DNA from: Anaerolineae bacterium CG2_30_64_16
GTDB taxonomy: Bacteria > Chloroflexota > Anaerolineae > CG2-30-64-16
Reading direction: 5' to 3'
DNA: 21,412 nucleotides
NCBI GenBank assembly: GCA_001871755.1
Contig: MNXL01000129.1
Span: forward strand, 1 to 21,412
The notes beneath the pieces were generated by a model. It ran no database searches and was not told the origin of the DNA. It saw only the letters and a program-made list of their open reading frames with translations. Below, in pieces: positions 20,701 through 21,412 of this stretch. Within the stretch, counting starts at the first letter, position 1. Every line of letters starts with the position of its first letter. The translations under genes and the position numbers were made by a program.

Positions 20701-21412
20701 CACTGGCCCGGCAGTCATCGAGAACTCGATCATCGTCGGCAACTGCGGCTACTTCGAGGGCCAGGCGTTCACCCACAACGTAGACCCCTGCCGGGCCTAC
20801 GGGAACGCGATCGATCTCACCCTGCGGCCGGGTGACCTGGCCACGCTGACCAACAACACGCTGACCAGCGAGGGAGATTGCCTGATCGTGGCGGGCTGCG
20901 ATGGAACCTGCACCGGCGCGGAGTCGGTGCGCCTGCGCAACAACCTCTTCCAGGGGCACCCGGATCTGTTTGGCGGTGACCAAACCTGCCTGGCCTATCA
21001 GGAGGACATTCCCGGGGATCCATTTGACTTCGACTACTCCGTAATCGCCGATGTGAAGGAGGATGCCTGTCCGGGCGGCCATGCCACTTGCGGGGTCTCG
21101 CCCCGCCTGGCGAATCCGGCCATCGACGCGTTCGACGCGCACCTGCTGGCTGGCAGTCCGGCGATCGACGCGGGCACGACCACCGGCGCGCCCGCGGTGG
21201 ACTTCGATGGCCGGCCGCGCGACGCCCGTCCCGACATCGGCGCGTACGAGTATGCGGGCGGTGGCGTCACGCCCACGCCGACTGCCACGTCGACCAAGAC
21301 GGCCGCAGCAACCAAGACGGCCACAGCAACCAGGACGGTTACCGTGACCACCATCCCGACGGCCACCGCCACGCCAACGGGCACTCGCACGCCCACCCGG
21401 ACACCCACCCGG
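17798..21412 (+). CDS. Very large secreted multidomain surface protein (partial at 3' end)
   Basis: An open frame of 1205 codons that runs off the window. AAGGAGG lies 6 nt upstream of the ATG. Residues 1-27 are a signal peptide (MSRIRWLFACLLILALFALV). About 50-310 is a Cys-rich domain that I do not recognise, with LHYAHTSHGSQIISGIEKL, FGFSMWAWCGQQ, FIYMTGHTDGTG and DDSCPWCDDWCS. About 315-384 is a Thr/Pro/Ala linker. About 386-561 is a DNRLRE (CBM96-like) beta-sandwich (RKRTLIRFDLSFLPAGVVVD, then SGSVTWNNF). About 564-633 is a second linker. About 634-1154 is a right-handed parallel beta-helix closing with SPAIDAGTTTGAPAVDFDGR and PDIGAYEYAG. A third linker begins at about 1155. Such proteins bind or cleave polysaccharide or mediate adhesion; none of these is proven here. 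An inverted repeat is embedded near residues 40-49. Confidence 0.88.
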   Translation, partial: MSRIRWLFACLLILALFALVMLNTVAATSAPEPGGVEILDVGTSERSNVQRVSAQSIVIDHTCTDLSKVPDYWLTQAKNLTLHYAHTSHGSQIISGIEKLQQIDAKYAVVIDYAGANPPTGLSGGPGQLRIYDGNPPDTYIEPDDYWASAGGIARTQGVADTGLFGFSMWAWCGQQSDNSVATVQQYLDALNQFETQYPAMRFIYMTGHTDGTGPAGTLYRNNNLVRSYVTTNGKALFDFADIESYDPAGIYYPNTDDSCPWCDDWCSAHPADCVDLPADCAHSHPLNCKLKANAFWWMMARLAGWNGAPVDVTPTPTSTAGPTATSTATPTATRTPGPTATTTPTATATHTPTPGPTPTPTVTRTPTRTATASPTPTATATTGPVCGQVIQRGTFGTVADAYIWASSPDDTGNWEQLYTGNYGAGRKRTLIRFDLSFLPAGVVVDDATFSIYRVDYDGNRTVNVHRITAAWSETGSGSVTWNNFGGYDPAIRGSFTTNATDGWKSANVTGLVQGWASGSYSNYGLLLDDPTTVTDEYETYYASEYGTVSERPKLTICYHTGDTATPTITPTATSTATGTRTPTRTNTPTNQPTATSTMTPTRTPTQVNQPTSTATSTRTSTITPTGTTAAGSSTYYVRTDGGSAAQCTGRADAAYSGSGLGQACAWGHPFYALPPGGTPRIAGGDTLIIGAGSYMLGYAAPGADTCEADYPWDCVMPPIPSGPDAAHRTRILGVGAVAGHAALSDGDQIGWTPGVAGQVELWGTERASYLIDLTDASNVEIAGLELTDHAGCVEFHTGGLACKRDTYPFGPWADTGIYAEDSANVYLHDLNIHGFASAGVHAGRLTDWTVENVRIAGNGWVGWDGDLWEGRDANAGTLTFRRWTVEWNGCVETWPGGQPTGCWAQSAGGYGDGVGTGETGGHWVIENSAFRHNTSDGLDLLYARVPGSLIEIRRTIAEGNAGNQIKTTGPAVIENSIIVGNCGYFEGQAFTHNVDPCRAYGNAIDLTLRPGDLATLTNNTLTSEGDCLIVAGCDGTCTGAESVRLRNNLFQGHPDLFGGDQTCLAYQEDIPGDPFDFDYSVIADVKEDACPGGHATCGVSPRLANPAIDAFDAHLLAGSPAIDAGTTTGAPAVDFDGRPRDARPDIGAYEYAGGGVTPTPTATSTKTAAATKTATATRTVTVTTIPTATATPTGTRTPTRTPTR
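17915..17944. repeat. Perfect palindrome inside the coding region
   Basis: GACGTTGGAACGT (17915-17927) and ACGTTCCAACGTC (17932-17944) are exact 13-bp arms with a 4-nt loop. It lies in frame between the signal peptide and the first domain of the surface protein and adds residues around DVGTSERSNVQ. Its words resemble the intergenic arrays (compare 2413-2433). Confidence 0.75.

Noticed and set aside
19586..21142. 518-codon minus-strand frame
   Set aside because: Antisense of the beta-helix region, with no recognisable domain and shadow composition.

Overview
The window is high-GC DNA, most likely from a Chloroflexota bacterium of the Anaerolineae/Caldilineae type. I infer this from the style of the proteins and have not run a search. 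The clues are secreted multidomain proteins joined by Thr/Pro linkers, DNRLRE and beta-helix modules, large GT39 membrane proteins, a C-terminal 'VYLPL' motif, and many degenerate short-word repeats between genes. Promoters with TTGACA-like and TATAAT-like boxes 17-18 bp apart are easy to see on both strands.

Layout. Positions 1-3420 hold a CBS-domain protein (minus), a truncated membrane-protein gene with a leaderless-type promoter (plus), galT (plus) and a uroporphyrinogen-decarboxylase-like protein (plus). Positions 3421-3864 are a repeat block with a G-quadruplex motif and a MITE-like nested inverted repeat. Positions 3865-7595 (all minus) hold an ABC-2 permease, a complete 29-codon leader-type small gene with promoter and intrinsic terminator, a secreted alpha/beta hydrolase and an Ala-rich coiled-coil lipoprotein. 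Positions 7763-8780 hold a TPR-like gene with its own promoter and the decayed 3' end of a secreted beta-helix protein. A family 2 glycosyltransferase follows (minus).

Positions 9942-12316 are a cysteine-synthesis unit (minus): a promoter, a leader of about 370 nt with mutually exclusive terminator and antiterminator hairpins, cysK and cysE. Identical 56-bp repeats flank the unit in opposite orientations. Next come a JAMM (M67) metallopeptidase and a metallo-beta-lactamase-fold hydrolase. Positions 13683-17500 (minus) are a two-gene unit with overlapping stop and start codons: a clan GH-A glycosidase and a GT39-like glycosyltransferase, driven by a perfect consensus promoter. Divergent from it, a surface protein of more than 1200 residues starts at 17798 and runs off the window.

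The cysE/cysK pair makes cysteine from serine and sulfide. The neighbouring JAMM protease resembles Mec, which releases cysteine from a sulfur-carrier protein in mycobacteria. The GH/GT39 pair and the large repeat-linked protein suggest envelope polysaccharide and surface functions.

Three things deserve attention. (1) Two candidate RNA attenuators, one at the ABC permease and one at cysK. (2) A family of 'stutter' arrays of 7-10 nt words that begin at or within a few bases of the stop codons of most genes and sometimes supply the stop codon. (3) Nested and dispersed palindromes sharing CCTGAG...TCGAAGGG ends.
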